From: Picocystis sp. L7
Taxonomy: Eukaryota; Chlorophyta; Picocystophyceae; Picocystales; Picocystaceae
Direction: 5' to 3'
Assembly: GCA_020975725.1 (NCBI GenBank)
Contig: QXJR01000026.1
Coordinates: 558,001 to 622,000 of the forward strand
DNA: 64,000 nucleotides
How positions within the stretch are numbered: the stretch's first letter is position 1; each line of letters starts with the position of its first letter. Positions 1-10,773 of this stretch are shown one piece after another. A model generated the notes under the pieces. That model searched no databases. It worked only from the letters and a program-made list of their open reading frames with translations, and was not told the origin of the DNA. Made by a program: the position numbers and the translations under genes.

Positions 1-1000
1 GGTATGGATCCCCTTGGCCCTGAGTTAAAGTTTTGTACCCATTCCTACCATTTTCCCACATCTTTATTTAGCTGCTTCACACATGAATATATCGTAATCT
101 CCTTCGTTAACACGGGGTAGTCCGGTTCCCCTCCTTGCACCCCCTTGTCCAATGGGATGGGGAGAAATTGCCCCGAACGTTCGACTTTGTTGTTGGAGAG
201 CCAATGAATTGGCAAGTTGACACTATGACACATTGGCTCCAAGCAATGAAGACACCAACCTAGCAAGGATGAGCGGGTTAGGGAGGAAGAAAGAGGCCAC
301 CAAACGCCACCGCAAGGAAAGAACTACAGAGGAGAGGTGGCAAGTATCGTACGGGATAAGGTAGCGAAGCACAAGGAAAGCGCAAGTAATTGCAAGGTGG
401 TACGAGGGCCATGAAGAGGTTAGAGAGCACTGCAACACATGAGTCTTGGTGATTCAAGAAACGGACCATCACGTGTGGAAGGAACGGATAAGAGTATTCC
501 AAGGACACGCCGGTGGAGTTGCATGAGAGAGTTTGGGCATGCATCCGTCGAGACTTGGAGACAGGCAAATGGACCCCTTTGAGAAGAGACGCGCCAATTC
601 TCACTACGCAAGTCGAAGGAGTGACGAAAGAAGAGGGGGAGGAGTGCGGTCGAGGATCTGCCTTGATGCAAAATAGATAGCACGAGGGGTTGTTGGGGGC
701 GGAGACAAACGCACATGTGCGTATGTGTTCGTTTCGAGGGAGAGACATAGAGAGGGAGTTGGGACGAGAGAATCGGATCTTTGGGGTACGTGCAGGAGCA
801 GGCAATGCAACGCAAGAGCGTAGAGCTGGTGATCGCGCGCGTGCGACGAGCCCGAACCGAGCGTGTAAGGATAGCGGGTCGCGTGGGGGTCGAAGCCCGC
901 GTGGTTGGGCACCATTGCGGTGGGAGAGGCAGAGCGGTCAAGGCAGACAAGCCACGTCATCCAACGGGTGGGAGAGTCGTGGACATCAAGTAGGAGCACC
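1..1000. other. Non-coding flank, no gene recognised
   Basis: Open frames are present on both strands but none resembles a known protein family, and those at the right-hand end are continuations of the adjacent minisatellite frames. No tRNA-like or other RNA structure was recognised by eye. Confidence 0.5.
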
Positions 1001-1005
1001 GAGAG

Positions 1006-2147
1006 AGGGACATCCCTAGCAAGGGAGGGAGATTGGGAGCAAGAGAGAGGCAGAGACCCAAGGGGGGAGACATCCCTAGCAAGGGAGGGAGATGGGGAGC
1101 AAGAGAGAGGCAGAGACCAAAGGGGGGAGACATCCCTAGCAAGGGAGGGAGATGGGGAGCAAGAGAGAGGCAGAGACCAAAGGGGGGAGACATCCCTAGC
1201 AAGGGAGGGAGATGGGGAGCAAGAGAGAGGCAGAGACCCAAGGGGGGAGACATCCCTAGCAAGGGAGGGAGATGGGGAGCAAGAGAGAGGCAGAGACCAA
1301 AGGGGGGAGACATCCCTAGCAAGGGAGGGAGATGGGGAGCAAGAGAGAGGCAGAGACCCAAGGGGGGAGACATCCCTAGCAAGGGAGGGAGATGGGGAGC
1401 AAGAGAGAGGCAGAGACCCAAGGGGGGAGACATCCCTAGCAAGGGAGGGAGATGGGGAGCAAGAGAGAGGCAGAGACCAAAGGGGGGAGACATCCCTAGC
1501 AAGGGAGGGAGATGGGGAGCAAGAGAGAGGCAGAGACCAAAGGGGGGAGACATCCCTAGCAAGGGAGGGAGATGGGGAGCAAGAGAGAGGCAGAGACCAA
1601 AGGGGGGAGACATCCCTAGCAAGGGAGGGAGATGGGGAGCAAGAGAGAGGCAGAGACCAAAGGGGGGAGACATCCCTAGCAAGGGAGGGAGATGGGGAGC
1701 AAGAGAGAGGCAGAGACCCAAGGGGGGAGACATCCCTAGCAAGGGAGGGAGATGGGGAGCAAGAGAGAGGCAGAGACCCAAGGGGGGAGACATCCCTAGC
1801 AAGGGAGGGAGATGGGGAGCAAGAGAGAGGCAGAGACCAAAGGGGGGAGACATCCCTAGCAAGGGAGGGAGATGGGGAGCAAGAGAGAGGCAGAGACCAA
1901 AGGGGGGAGACATCCCTAGCAAGGGAGGGAGATGGGGAGCAAGAGAGAGGCAGAGACCAAAGGGGGGAGACATCCCTAGCAAGGGAGGGAGATGGGGAGC
2001 AAGAGAGAGGCAGAGACCAAAGGGGGGAGACATCCCTAGCAAGGGAGGGAGATGGGGAGCAAGAGAGAGGCAGAGACCCAAGGGGGGAGACATCCCTAGC
2101 AAGGGAGGGAGATGGGGAGCAAGAGAGAGGCAGAGACCAAAGGGGGG
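1006..2147. repeat. 60-bp minisatellite, about 19 units
   Basis: A purine-rich 60-bp unit repeats head to tail with almost no change, ending 70-75 bp before the ObgC start codon. The only regular variation seen is one base in the word GACCMAAGG (C or A). Scored unit by unit from 1021, the C/A states read C A A C A C, then C A A A A C twice, then A. This suggests a 6-unit (360-bp) higher-order block copied at least once. Because 60 is a multiple of three, long frames stay open through the array, giving 20-residue peptide repeats that look like artefacts rather than a gene. Confidence 0.95.
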
Positions 2148-2218
2148 GGGGGAAAGAGGGCGATCGAGAGGGGGAGTGGGGTTGAGGGACGAGGTGGACG
2201 AACGTGTGCGCATCGGTG

Positions 2219-3769
2219 ATGGCGGTGCTGTGTCGGCTTCCACGTGTCATGGGGGGATCCCTGATGCGCCCCACTTCCACGTGGCAGTATGGGATAGGTC
2301 CACGTGGCAAGGGGCGGGTGCGGGTCGCCTCCGCCCGCGCCTCCTCGGAGGGGGAGGAGGCGGCGCCGCGGGGGAGGTCCATGCCGGCGGAGATGCGCTA
2401 CTTCGACACCGCCAAGATCCTCGTGCGTGGTGGCGATGGCGGGAACGGATGCGTGGCGTTCCGAAGGGAGAAGTTCGTGGCCCACGGCGGACCTGCAGGC
2501 GGAAGCGGAGGACGTGGTGGACACGTGTGGATCGTTGCTGATCGCTCCCTCAACTCCTTGCGCACCTTTCGGAAACAAATCCACTTCCGAGCCAAACCCG
2601 GTGGACATGGACAAGGGTCCAAGTGCGAAGGAAGAGCAGCAAACGACCTCCATGTCAAAGTGCCGCCAGGAACCGTGGTCAAAGATGCAGACACCATGGA
2701 AGTGCTGGCCGAACTGGTGAAAGATGGAGACCGTGCCGTCCTGGCCAAAGGGGGAAGAGGAGGGAGAGGAAACGCATCCTTCAAAAGCAGCAAAAACAAG
2801 ACCCCGCAACTGGCCGAAAAGGGTGAAGCGGGACAGGAACTCTGGCTGGAACTGGAACTCAAACTGGTGGCCGACGTCGGAATCGTCGGCTGTCCCAATG
2901 CAGGGAAGAGCACCCTGCTCAGCGTGGTGTCCAACGCCAAACCGAAAATTGCCAACTATCCCTTCACCACCCTCACGCCAAACCTGGGCGTCTGCGAGCA
3001 GGATTTCGAGTCCGTGGTGTTCGCGGACGTGCCCGGACTCCTGGAAGGAGCGCACGATGGGGTGGGCCTGGGGAAGGAATTCCTGCGCCACTGCGAAAGG
3101 TGCAGGATACTCTTGCACATGGTGGATGGGAGCAGCAAGGATCCCCTGGGAGATTACGATGCCATTGTGAACGAACTCTGCCTCTTCAGTCCCAGGTTCA
3201 TGAGCAAACCCACCGTCATTGGATTCAACAAAATGGACCTGCCCAAGGCCCGAGAAAACTGGGAACGTCTCAAGGAGGAGTTTGAAAAGACCGGTCGACC
3301 CGTGTATCCTCTCAGCACGGCCACTGGAGAAGGGGTGGTCCATGTGGTGCGCAAGGTGCGAGAGATCATGAGGGAGCTGCCGGAGGAGGACCTTCAATCC
3401 ATCATCCCACCGACTGGGAAGCTTGGCGGGAGCAACTACGGCCAAGGAAAGCAGGATTACGAGAGCTTCGTCATCGAGGAGATGCTGCATGAGCGCACCT
3501 GGATCGTCCATGGGGAGGGATTGGAGCGTTTCGTGCAGATGACCAACTGGCAGTACTTTGAATCGGTGAAGCGATTCCAGAAGGTGCTGGATGTTTCGGG
3601 ACTGACACAGCAGCTTCGGAAAAGAGGGATCAAGAATGGGGACACGGTCATCATTGGGGACCTGGACTTTGAGTGGGACGATGATTTTAGCTTGGCTCAC
3701 ATGTACGAGAAGTGGTTGGAGACGGAGCGCAAACCCCTGGGCAGCAGTCGTTGGCCTCATCCCGTTTGA
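2219..3769 (+). CDS. OBGC: Obg/CgtA-type GTPase, probably plastid (ObgC)
   Basis: Encodes 516 residues. The order is a basic, Ser/Ala/Arg-rich N-terminus of about 55 residues (transit-peptide-like), a Gly-rich Obg fold from about residue 60 (FDTAKILVRGGDGGNGC), a G domain and a C-terminal OCT-type domain (about 410-500). The G domain shows G1 GCPNAGKST near 224, G3 DVPG near 270 and G4 NKMD near 337. Obg proteins are ribosome-associated GTPases needed for large-subunit maturation, and the plastid form in plants is needed for chloroplast rRNA processing. The OCT domain and N-terminal extension favour the plastid over the mitochondrial form. Start: ATG at 2219; another in-frame ATG lies at 2381 just before the Obg fold. 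No intron is needed. Three ACGTG (G-box-like) cores lie at about 2240-2305. Confidence 0.93.
   Translation: MAVLCRLPRVMGGSLMRPTSTWQYGIGPRGKGRVRVASARASSEGEEAAPRGRSMPAEMRYFDTAKILVRGGDGGNGCVAFRREKFVAHGGPAGGSGGRGGHVWIVADRSLNSLRTFRKQIHFRAKPGGHGQGSKCEGRAANDLHVKVPPGTVVKDADTMEVLAELVKDGDRAVLAKGGRGGRGNASFKSSKNKTPQLAEKGEAGQELWLELELKLVADVGIVGCPNAGKSTLLSVVSNAKPKIANYPFTTLTPNLGVCEQDFESVVFADVPGLLEGAHDGVGLGKEFLRHCERCRILLHMVDGSSKDPLGDYDAIVNELCLFSPRFMSKPTVIGFNKMDLPKARENWERLKEEFEKTGRPVYPLSTATGEGVVHVVRKVREIMRELPEEDLQSIIPPTGKLGGSNYGQGKQDYESFVIEEMLHERTWIVHGEGLERFVQMTNWQYFESVKRFQKVLDVSGLTQQLRKRGIKNGDTVIIGDLDFEWDDDFSLAHMYEKWLETERKPLGSSRWPHPV
2239..2306 (+). promoter_or_regulatory. Cluster of three ACGTG (G-box-like) words
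   Basis: The words CCACGTGTC, CCACGTGGC and CCACGTGGC occur within about 65 bp at the extreme 5' end of the Obg reading frame. In plants CACGTGGC is a G-box/ABRE core bound by bZIP and bHLH factors. Here they overlap the putative transit-peptide coding region, so they are either fortuitous or evidence that transcription starts further in. Inference only. Confidence 0.25.
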
Positions 3770-4121
3770 TTGTGCCTTCGGGTACCTGACTCTTTCTGCT
3801 CGCCGCACAATGCATGCCCGATCTTGTTCTTCCACGCTGTACATACGTAATTCACAACCGAGTTCCGCAAGTCCACCAGCTGTCTGGTGCGCTCCCCTCT
3901 CCCTTTTTTCATTCACGACGTCCGGCACTCTCACTTTCCCCTCTGCCTTTCCATCCATCCTCCACCCTTCACCATGTACACCATTGTGTATGTCTGGTGT
4001 CTTCCCCTCCATGCTGTCGATTGTGCATCCTGCACATCTTGTAGCATTGTGTGGGGTGGGGACACAACCAAGTGGGGCAAGTATGGGACATCCCTTCGCC
4101 ACTCCAGCCGACACTTGCGCC
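3770..4121. other. Short intergenic region
   Basis: Pyrimidine-rich spacer between ObgC and the HAD gene, both on the plus strand. No gene recognised. It probably holds the ObgC 3' end and the HAD-gene promoter. Confidence 0.5.
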
Positions 4122-5147
4122 ATGGCTGCGCCCAAAGCGTCGGTGATGCCGGTGTCGGGACTGCGCGACCTCCTCCATCGATACGATGTGCTGCTTCTGG
4201 ACCAACTGGGCGTCCTGCACGACGGGAAAAACGTGCACAGCAGCGCCTGGGATGCCGCACGTCGGTTCCAGGAGGTCCCAGGTAGAAACAACAAGCTGGT
4301 GTTGGCCAGCAACAGCTCCAGGAGCGCAACAGTGGCACTCCAAGGCTTGAAGAAGATGGGATGCGATGCAGACTTGCTGGACGGTGTGGTGACCAGTGGA
4401 GAAGTGTCCCATCGATGGCTGAACAAGAGGAAGATGGAGCGGCTGAACGACAAGAACGCAGACAGGTCCAAGCGGACAGAGGACGGACCGGATGAAAGCC
4501 CATCCAATGTGGCCAACGGTGAGAGCTGTGATGACCTGGAAGATGTGGTACATATGACATGGCAATGGAGAGGACACCAGAGCCTGCAAGAACTGGGCGT
4601 GAGAGGCGTAAGTGAAAAGGAAATGCACAAAGCCAACCTCATGGTCTCCCAGGGAGCAGATGCCATCGCCGATGGAGAAGAAATCATACCCATGGAAGAC
4701 GACCAGATGGAGAGACTGGTGCTCAAATGTGCAGAGAAAAAGATGGTAATGCTTTGCACCAATCCGGACATGGTCGCTCAGTATGGTAAAGAACTGGCCA
4801 AGATGCCAGGATTCTATGCGGAGCTCTACGAGAAGGCGGGCGGAACGGTCATCCGCACGGGGAAGCCTGAATCAGTCTTTTATGACTTCTGTATGGAAGT
4901 CATACAAGAGTTGCGCAACGGAGAGCCTGTGGATCGAAGTCGGGTCCTGGCCATTGGAGACTCCATGGCCCACGATGTCATGGGCGCAAACAATGCAGGA
5001 ATTGATGTGCTGTTTGTGCAAGGTGGTATCCATTATCAGGACCTGGGCATAAAATTGGGAGAGGAGGCAGCTTTGAAGAGTGTGATTGAACTGGCTCAAA
5101 AGTATGGCGTGCAGCCCACCTACACCATTCCTATGCTTCGGTGGTGA
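4122..5147 (+). CDS. HAD-superfamily subclass IIA phosphatase (At5g10460-like)
   Basis: Encodes 341 residues. It begins with the subclass-IIA motif I in the form LLLDQLGVLHDG (nucleophile Asp near residue 27), followed by the motif II Ser in ASNSSRSA. A long acidic cap insertion follows, then motif IV GDSMAHDVMGA near residue 279. The replacement of the usual DxDG by DQxGVLHDG is typical of the plant and bacterial family near TIGR01459/At5g10460, whose substrate is not established. The frame is open far upstream, but residues before MAAPKAS are low-complexity and look untranslated, so ATG 4122 was chosen (ATG 4083 is an alternative). No targeting signal is obvious. Confidence 0.8.
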   Translation: MAAPKASVMPVSGLRDLLHRYDVLLLDQLGVLHDGKNVHSSAWDAARRFQEVPGRNNKLVLASNSSRSATVALQGLKKMGCDADLLDGVVTSGEVSHRWLNKRKMERLNDKNADRSKRTEDGPDESPSNVANGESCDDLEDVVHMTWQWRGHQSLQELGVRGVSEKEMHKANLMVSQGADAIADGEEIIPMEDDQMERLVLKCAEKKMVMLCTNPDMVAQYGKELAKMPGFYAELYEKAGGTVIRTGKPESVFYDFCMEVIQELRNGEPVDRSRVLAIGDSMAHDVMGANNAGIDVLFVQGGIHYQDLGIKLGEEAALKSVIELAQKYGVQPTYTIPMLRW

Positions 5148-6101
5148 ATCCTGCCTGCATGCTCTGAATGCCGCGTATCTGCTTTACACTGCCCATCTTT
5201 TGAGTGGGTTTGGAACCTATGGCACTTGAATGACCTGCCATTCTGTTCCAACAGAAGACAAAACAGGCCGCCGGATTGCGCAAAAGGATTTTTTTGTGAC
5301 TTCAAGGAAAGACAGGGTCGAGGGCACAGAGTTTATAAAAATGGTGGGCATCAAGTGTTGAAAGAGGTAAGCACATGTGCCAATGCCACCGATATCTGCT
5401 TTGCATGTTCAAATGGTACATCCAACAGAACTAGGTATTTTATTTCCACTCCATTCTGTAGTGATTTTTTGTTCCGTTTTTTGACTGGACGCTGATATCC
5501 AGCGTTTCATTCTGTTGTGCATTGCACCTTCCAAGGACTGCATTCAGATCCATGATTTCACATCTGGAGGTCTTGCAATGAAAAACGTTATTTTCAATCA
5601 AAAAGCATGCGTTGGAATGCCACATGTCCTCCGTTTCGCAAAATCCCAAGCCGCTGGATGATCTGTCACGCCAGCGAATCCTAAGTTCTGGGATAGATCC
5701 GAGTAGCATAGTTGAGTTCCGCTACGGACAGAGCATCAGGACTACATCAACACCTTATTTCGCTCCCACTTGGTAGCCCTTCAATTTCAGGCATCAATTG
5801 TTCGTTCCTACACCACGTTCCAGTGAGGCAGGCTGGCATTTGAGCTGACAGGCACCTGACCCAAAGCAAGTATGCAAATGCTGCTGTGCTTGTGTCAAGC
5901 GGGAGCATCCCATACTCCAACATTTCCCGAGAAATAGAAACTAAGCTTCACCCAAGCTTGATACCAGTCCTCTCCGGTAGATAGAGCAGACCGGTGGGCA
6001 GAGCTGGCAAAGCCAGGGGCGAATTCGCGATCGGGGTCATACTGGACCCGTCTTGGGTCATCAACTCCGCCCTTTGTCCCTTTTGTCTAGAGGTAAGCAA
6101 G
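5148..6101. other. Intergenic region between convergent genes
   Basis: About 950 bp between the HAD gene (+) and makorin (-), which converge. No gene, RNA or repeat recognised. Confidence 0.5.
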
Positions 6102-7169
6102 TCACAGGTCCAGAAACGAAGACAGTTTCACAGGTGCAACCACCTCCAGATTCCCATCGGCACCCAATCGTGCACGTAGCTTTCTCTCGTGCAGAGTACC
6201 ATCCTTGTACTGGTGGCGATATAGGCAAGATGTCCCAAACGGACATTCTCCATCCCCAAAATTGAAGTAGGAGCAGTCTGTAGAAGCGAGCTTTTCCTTG
6301 TAACGCTGTGCGATCGCATCTCTTTCTGCAGGTTCAGTGGGCCATCCTATGCTAGGTACAATGAGATGTGTCTCCACACGGCACATGGGGCAGGCCCTGG
6401 CCATTGCTTTCCCTTCGTTGTCCTCCTCCTTGGCACGAGATGCACGCCAACTGCGTATGCACTTTAGGCAGAACGCATGATTGCAGTTGAGCAGACCGTA
6501 TCGGTTATCTACGGGTACATCCAAGCAGATTCCACAAGGCACCCCGTCCTCTTGTGCTGGTGATTCGCTTTTCCCTTTGACTGGATGCTCAGCTCCTGTG
6601 CTGAGTTGCTCTTCTTCTCTTTCAGTTTCATCCTTGCTCAAAGTCAACCGCTGTCCAAGCATAGCCTGCAGCTCTTGCAAATCGTCCGCCTGGTGGGAGA
6701 ATGGGCACCGTTCCCCCCTAGCACATCTTCCTGCAGCTTCCATAGCACACGCAGGTTTTTTCCTCTTCCCCTCCACTTTGTCTTTACTTTCCACATCTTT
6801 CGCACCCCATGCTTTTTCTTTGTTGATGCAAGCGTCGCCGCTTGTCAACTTCTGCGCTGGTCTTGTCTCTGGCAGCGTTCTCTTCGGCTCCGTGGGGCCT
6901 TGTGGCGGCTGTGCTGGATGGCTTTCTCGGCTTCGTGCTGCTTTACTGTGCACATACCTACATCTGTTGCCGTAGACGCACGACCCTTTCAGATAATGTG
7001 TGCACAGTTGAGATGCCGGTGCTTGGAAGTCATGCACATAAGCACAGTTCTCACCTTTGGTACAACAACCACTGAGGAAATACTTGCAGGCCACACCACC
7101 AGCACGACTCCCAGCGTTAGCAGTGGCTTCTCCAGCACTGGACGGTTCTCTGTCCGAAGCCACGGGCAT
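6102..7169 (-). CDS. MKRN: Makorin-type E3 ubiquitin ligase (CCCH and RING fingers)
   Basis: Encodes 355 residues with the makorin finger order. Three C-x7-C-x5-C-x3-H fingers sit at about 28-46, 56-74 and 141-159. A C3HC4 RING follows at 212-263 (CGICLDVPV...CPMC), then a fourth CCCH finger with longer first spacing at 299-319. Makorins are RNA-binding RING ubiquitin ligases. The makorin-type Cys-His motif between CCCH3 and RING is short or absent here; the linker is acidic. ATG 7169 was chosen because it lies 27 residues before the first finger. The frame stays open upstream to about 7640, but that stretch lacks any makorin feature. Confidence 0.88.
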   Translation of the reverse strand: MPVASDREPSSAGEATANAGSRAGGVACKYFLSGCCTKGENCAYVHDFQAPASQLCTHYLKGSCVYGNRCRYVHSKAARSRESHPAQPPQGPTEPKRTLPETRPAQKLTSGDACINKEKAWGAKDVESKDKVEGKRKKPACAMEAAGRCARGERCPFSHQADDLQELQAMLGQRLTLSKDETEREEEQLSTGAEHPVKGKSESPAQEDGVPCGICLDVPVDNRYGLLNCNHAFCLKCIRSWRASRAKEEDNEGKAMARACPMCRVETHLIVPSIGWPTEPAERDAIAQRYKEKLASTDCSYFNFGDGECPFGTSCLYRHQYKDGTLHERKLRARLGADGNLEVVAPVKLSSFLDL

Positions 7170-8261
7170 GTCGGATGTCGCAAGGTCGCCACAAGTGCCA
7201 GCCGACGCTCGTCCTGTGCACCAGCGGTCTTCTCCACCACGAATAGAAAGAGTGGCGAAGTGGTCCCACGATACCGACACTTGGTTCCAAAAATTCAGGT
7301 GAAAAGTGAAGTCCAAGGTGGGGGGTTGGGGGCATGAAGGTACCCATGGATGTGGAAAGGGCAGCTGCAAGATGATGTTGGCGTTGTAGGAGAGGATCTG
7401 GGCAAGCCCAGGAAGTTGGTGGATGGCAGAGACCAAAGAGGGCAAAGTCCAGCATATAGTGGAACCGAGGAAAGGTGCACTTGCGTATGGGAGTGGGGAG
7501 GAGAGCACCACGCACCCGGTGATGGACAGTCCACAGCTCCAGTGAAAAAAAAGGGATGGCGATGTCGGAGCAAAGATTCTCCAGTTCCAAAAGCGTAGCC
7601 TTGGAGGTTCGCTCTTGGGTAAATGCCAAGGTGACAACATGGATCAAACAAGCCGTTTGAAAATGGCAATGAAGAGCCTAGTCTACGACGGGAAAGAGCA
7701 CGTGGAGGAAGGCTGGCAACTGGTGTACCAACTCGGTGCAGAGGGTCCAAATTCAGGACTCCAGCTTCCAGTTTCGAGGATAAGACCAGCAAGGTTATCC
7801 GCTTGGGAGAAGGTATAGGGCAAGAGATGCAGGAAGCAAAAGGAACATTCATCACAGTTCTACCAAGCATGTCTTGCCAACGTTCCAACCCCAAAAACAA
7901 ACGGTCAGACCACTTTCCCACAACTTGGCTAAGCCCAGGCGGCTTCTTTCCCCGTGTTCTTTGGAGTACTCAAGTGCACCAGGGAAAACCAAAAGTGCGT
8001 TCCCCCGTGTCTTGCGGCGCACCCTTTCACCCCAATCGCATGGAAGGGAAGAGAAACCCTTCCCCGCTAAGCTGCACCAACGACCACAGCAAAGTTTCCC
8101 GCGGGCGTCCATTCCCAGAACCACCTTTCCTTCGGGGAGGAAAAGCGCAGGACTTGCAACGAGATGCCTCGATTGAGGTTGACAGCACGGTACGAGGAAT
8201 TCCACACGCAGAGATGTTAGCCAGGAGCACATCACACCGACAACAGGGTACATCGTGCTGT
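7170..8261. other. Intergenic region 5' of makorin
   Basis: About 1.1 kb between two minus-strand genes (makorin and the YEATS gene). It contains the presumed makorin promoter. No gene recognised; the frames crossing it are extensions or shadows of neighbours. Confidence 0.45.
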
Positions 8262-8867
8262 TTATTTTCCTTTGACCTCTTGCTTCACTGGAGGCATCAG
8301 GCTGTCCAGTTGCTTTTGGATTTCACGCGTGTAGTAGGTTACTTTCAGGCGAGCTTCTTGCAGCTTTTTCAGCTGTTCCTCTTCGGAGAACTTTCCAAAG
8401 TGTTCTTGGACAACGCTCGCGGGTGCATCTTCTTGGAACGCTTCTTCGCACATTTTCAAGGCTGCTTCTGTTGCGCCCACCACCACGATTTCTTCGTACT
8501 TTTCTTTGATGACATACTTCTTGTGGTTGGTTTGTGCGTTCTCCCCACCTTCTGGATACAGCTTGAGTGGATGTTGTATCTTGGCGGGTTGGATACCACT
8601 CTCTGGATGGAAATGCAGTGTGACACCAATGTGGAATTCTCCCCATCCCGTTTCTGTGAGTTCGAACGGTTCTTCCGACACTTTCCTTTCTGGATCCGGG
8701 AAGGAAGGATGCAGCTGGAACACCACGTGTTCCACCAGCTTCGCCATGGATTTTCCATCCGGATGCCGCACGTTCACCGTCCACTGGTGCGAATGGTACT
8801 CGTCGGCTTTCTTGCCCAGCCAAAACGACACCGTGCTCACCACCACCGGCACCACCACCGTCGGCAT
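8262..8867 (-). CDS. YEATS-domain protein (TAF14/GAS41-like)
   Basis: Encodes 201 residues. The YEATS fold runs from about residue 20 to 130. It includes HSHQWTVNVRHP, the aromatic-loop region VVFQLHPSFPDPER and the diagnostic TETGWGEFHIGVTLHF, which lines the acyl-lysine pocket. The C-terminal third is charged and helical (about 160-195), as in TAF14/GAS41 proteins that join SWR1, NuA4 and INO80 chromatin complexes. Start: ATG 8867 gives an N-terminus MPTVVVPVVV immediately before the fold. A GTG-initiated extension upstream has no family support. Confidence 0.88.
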   Translation of the reverse strand: MPTVVVPVVVSTVSFWLGKKADEYHSHQWTVNVRHPDGKSMAKLVEHVVFQLHPSFPDPERKVSEEPFELTETGWGEFHIGVTLHFHPESGIQPAKIQHPLKLYPEGGENAQTNHKKYVIKEKYEEIVVVGATEAALKMCEEAFQEDAPASVVQEHFGKFSEEEQLKKLQEARLKVTYYTREIQKQLDSLMPPVKQEVKGK

Positions 8868-9375
8868 GGTCGCGAACGCCTGCGTCCAACCCACACCCAG
8901 CCGCGAACGCGCCTCGAGAAGCGCGAAGGAGAAGCTGCGATCCGCGCGACGCGACACGTCGGCGTTCGTGGTCGAATTCTCTCAATCTGTCTGTGGTGGT
9001 GCAGGCTTGTCCCCTTTTGCATGGAACCCGTCCTGGAAGCACGAAGGTGCCAAGTCCACAACCACCATTTAGCAGGAAGGAGACCTGATGCTTCAAAGGG
9101 GATGGAATGGACATGCTTGGCAAGAGGGAGAGGTGGTAGGACGTGGTGGATGAAACGCAGCAGACCCTGGACGCGTCGGTCCCTTATTTACAATGAAAAC
9201 CGTCCGATGCCAGCAAGGATGCAATGGAAACGGACGGGGCCTGAAGGTACAAAAACAAAACTAAGGCCCGTGGCCATTGCAGCGGATCAAGGTTGCGTGC
9301 TCCTGCAACCAAACGTGAGGAGGCCTCGTGCGTGTGCAGGTTGGCGGCGGCACTCCACAGGAGAGGATGGAGCTT
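8868..9375. other. Intergenic region 5' of the YEATS gene
   Basis: About 500 bp between two minus-strand genes. Nothing recognised. Confidence 0.5.
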
Positions 9376-10773
9376 TCAATCCTCCAACTGCTCAAACTGT
9401 TGCTCGAGGGTGTCCCGATCGCTGCTGTAGATGACGCTCTTGTCGTCAAAGACCTTGCTCCTGGCCATGGATCTTGCACTGGCGAGCTTGTCCGACAAAA
9501 GTGGATCTGGGCTCCGAAGCTTGAACTCCACTTCTTCCTTCTGTGCATTTCGCTCCTCAATCTTGGAGTTCTGGCTACGCAGCCAGAGCCAGCGCAATCC
9601 TGGAAAGGCGAAGAAAGTAAGCGCATAAAGCTGCAAGGCTGGCATGAGACGCACTGCAAGGCCAACCACACCCACCCCAAACTCTCTGGCAATGTATGGA
9701 CTGGTCAACAGACGGCTCAGCCACACGACCCCGATTGCATTCGCGGCCCCCAAGAGCACCACAAGCACCTGCTGGGCCGAGGATGCTCGAGTGAAAGGGA
9801 TCTTCTTCTCCAAAAATGCCCGAGGACGAGCCGCAGATCGTCTCCCCCTGGAGCTGTTGCCCTTGCCCTGTCCTACCTTGGCCGTGGACTGCAACGCGGG
9901 AAACACGTAAAGTATGTTCCCTTGCTCGTCCACGGTGGGTTCCCCTTGAAATTGGATGAGAGCGGGGATGACAAACGCTTCGTCTCCTCCTGCCTTCTTG
10001 TCTTCCTTCATGAAAAGACTGATCTCTTCCGCGGTGACCACACCGCCTTGGGCCATGATGTATTCGCCTAGCGCTTTCCATCGAGCCTCTTCCAGCTCCG
10101 CGTTGGGATCCCCATCCCCAAACACGAACGAAAACACCGATTCCAAAAATCCCATCTCTTGCCCTCCGTCCCACGTTGCTTGCGTTCTCCTCCCATATCC
10201 AAACCCAGGGTTCATGTGCCACCAGATGTCGTAGGGGCTCAAGTGCATCATCATCACCCTTCCACCGCCCCTCCCTTGTCGTCGATCATCGCGATCCTGA
10301 GCGCTCAGCGCAGCGATGGCCATGTACACGATGGCCATGGAGGCGAAAAGAGCTGCACCGAACGCCATGCGCACCAGTAGCTGCGAGACTTGGACGGATT
10401 TTTGCAGCACGGGTTCTACTTTGAGCTTCCAGGACCTCCTCAGGAGGGCTGCTTCTGCGTCGCGCGGCAGTCGCACGCGCATCTCTCCGCTGTTGTCCAC
10501 CTCCAGAGCTCCACCCACGTCTTCCGCGATGGCAAGCAGCGCACGGCGTGCTTCGGCGACGGCCACGCCTGCTGCCGAGGCTGCATCGCCCACGGTGAGT
10601 GCGCCACGTCGCTTGGCCGCGACCAGGATGGCCGATCGCGTGGCTCGCGGCACGGATTCGCTGCTGGAAGCCCTCGCACGCGTCGTCCCTCGCTTCACCT
10701 CGCGACGCACGCGTGCCAGAGCGTGGCGAGGAGGCGCGCAGAAGGCGCGCATCGATGACGACGACACGTCCAT
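9376..10773 (-). CDS. Conserved plastid membrane protein, At5g03900-like
   Basis: Encodes 465 residues with an Arg/Ala/Ser-rich N-terminus. A membrane segment lies near 135-157, followed by a conserved soluble middle (HLSPYDIWWHMNPGFGYGRR, then GFLESVFSFVFGDGDPN and ALGEYIMAQGGVVTAEEI). Two further hydrophobic stretches lie near 335-400, and the C-terminal tail is acidic. This matches the plant and cyanobacterial family of Arabidopsis At5g03900, labelled iron-sulfur biosynthesis-related in databases although its role is not firmly known. The first 11 nt of this reading frame, including the ATG at 10773, are shared with the adjoining 133-bp satellite unit. ATG 10752 (MRAFCAPP) is an alternative start outside the repeat. 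No intron is seen. Confidence 0.75.
   Translation of the reverse strand: MDVSSSSMRAFCAPPRHALARVRREVKRGTTRARASSSESVPRATRSAILVAAKRRGALTVGDAASAAGVAVAEARRALLAIAEDVGGALEVDNSGEMRVRLPRDAEAALLRRSWKLKVEPVLQKSVQVSQLLVRMAFGAALFASMAIVYMAIAALSAQDRDDRRQGRGGGRVMMMHLSPYDIWWHMNPGFGYGRRTQATWDGGQEMGFLESVFSFVFGDGDPNAELEEARWKALGEYIMAQGGVVTAEEISLFMKEDKKAGGDEAFVIPALIQFQGEPTVDEQGNILYVFPALQSTAKVGQGKGNSSRGRRSAARPRAFLEKKIPFTRASSAQQVLVVLLGAANAIGVVWLSRLLTSPYIAREFGVGVVGLAVRLMPALQLYALTFFAFPGLRWLWLRSQNSKIEERNAQKEEVEFKLRSPDPLLSDKLASARSMARSKVFDDKSVIYSSDRDTLEQQFEQLED

Noticed and set aside
604-2382. Long open frames through the 60-bp minisatellite on both strands (up to about 590 codons)
   Set aside because: They exist because 60 is a multiple of three and the unit lacks stops; peptide repeats match no family and both strands are equally open.
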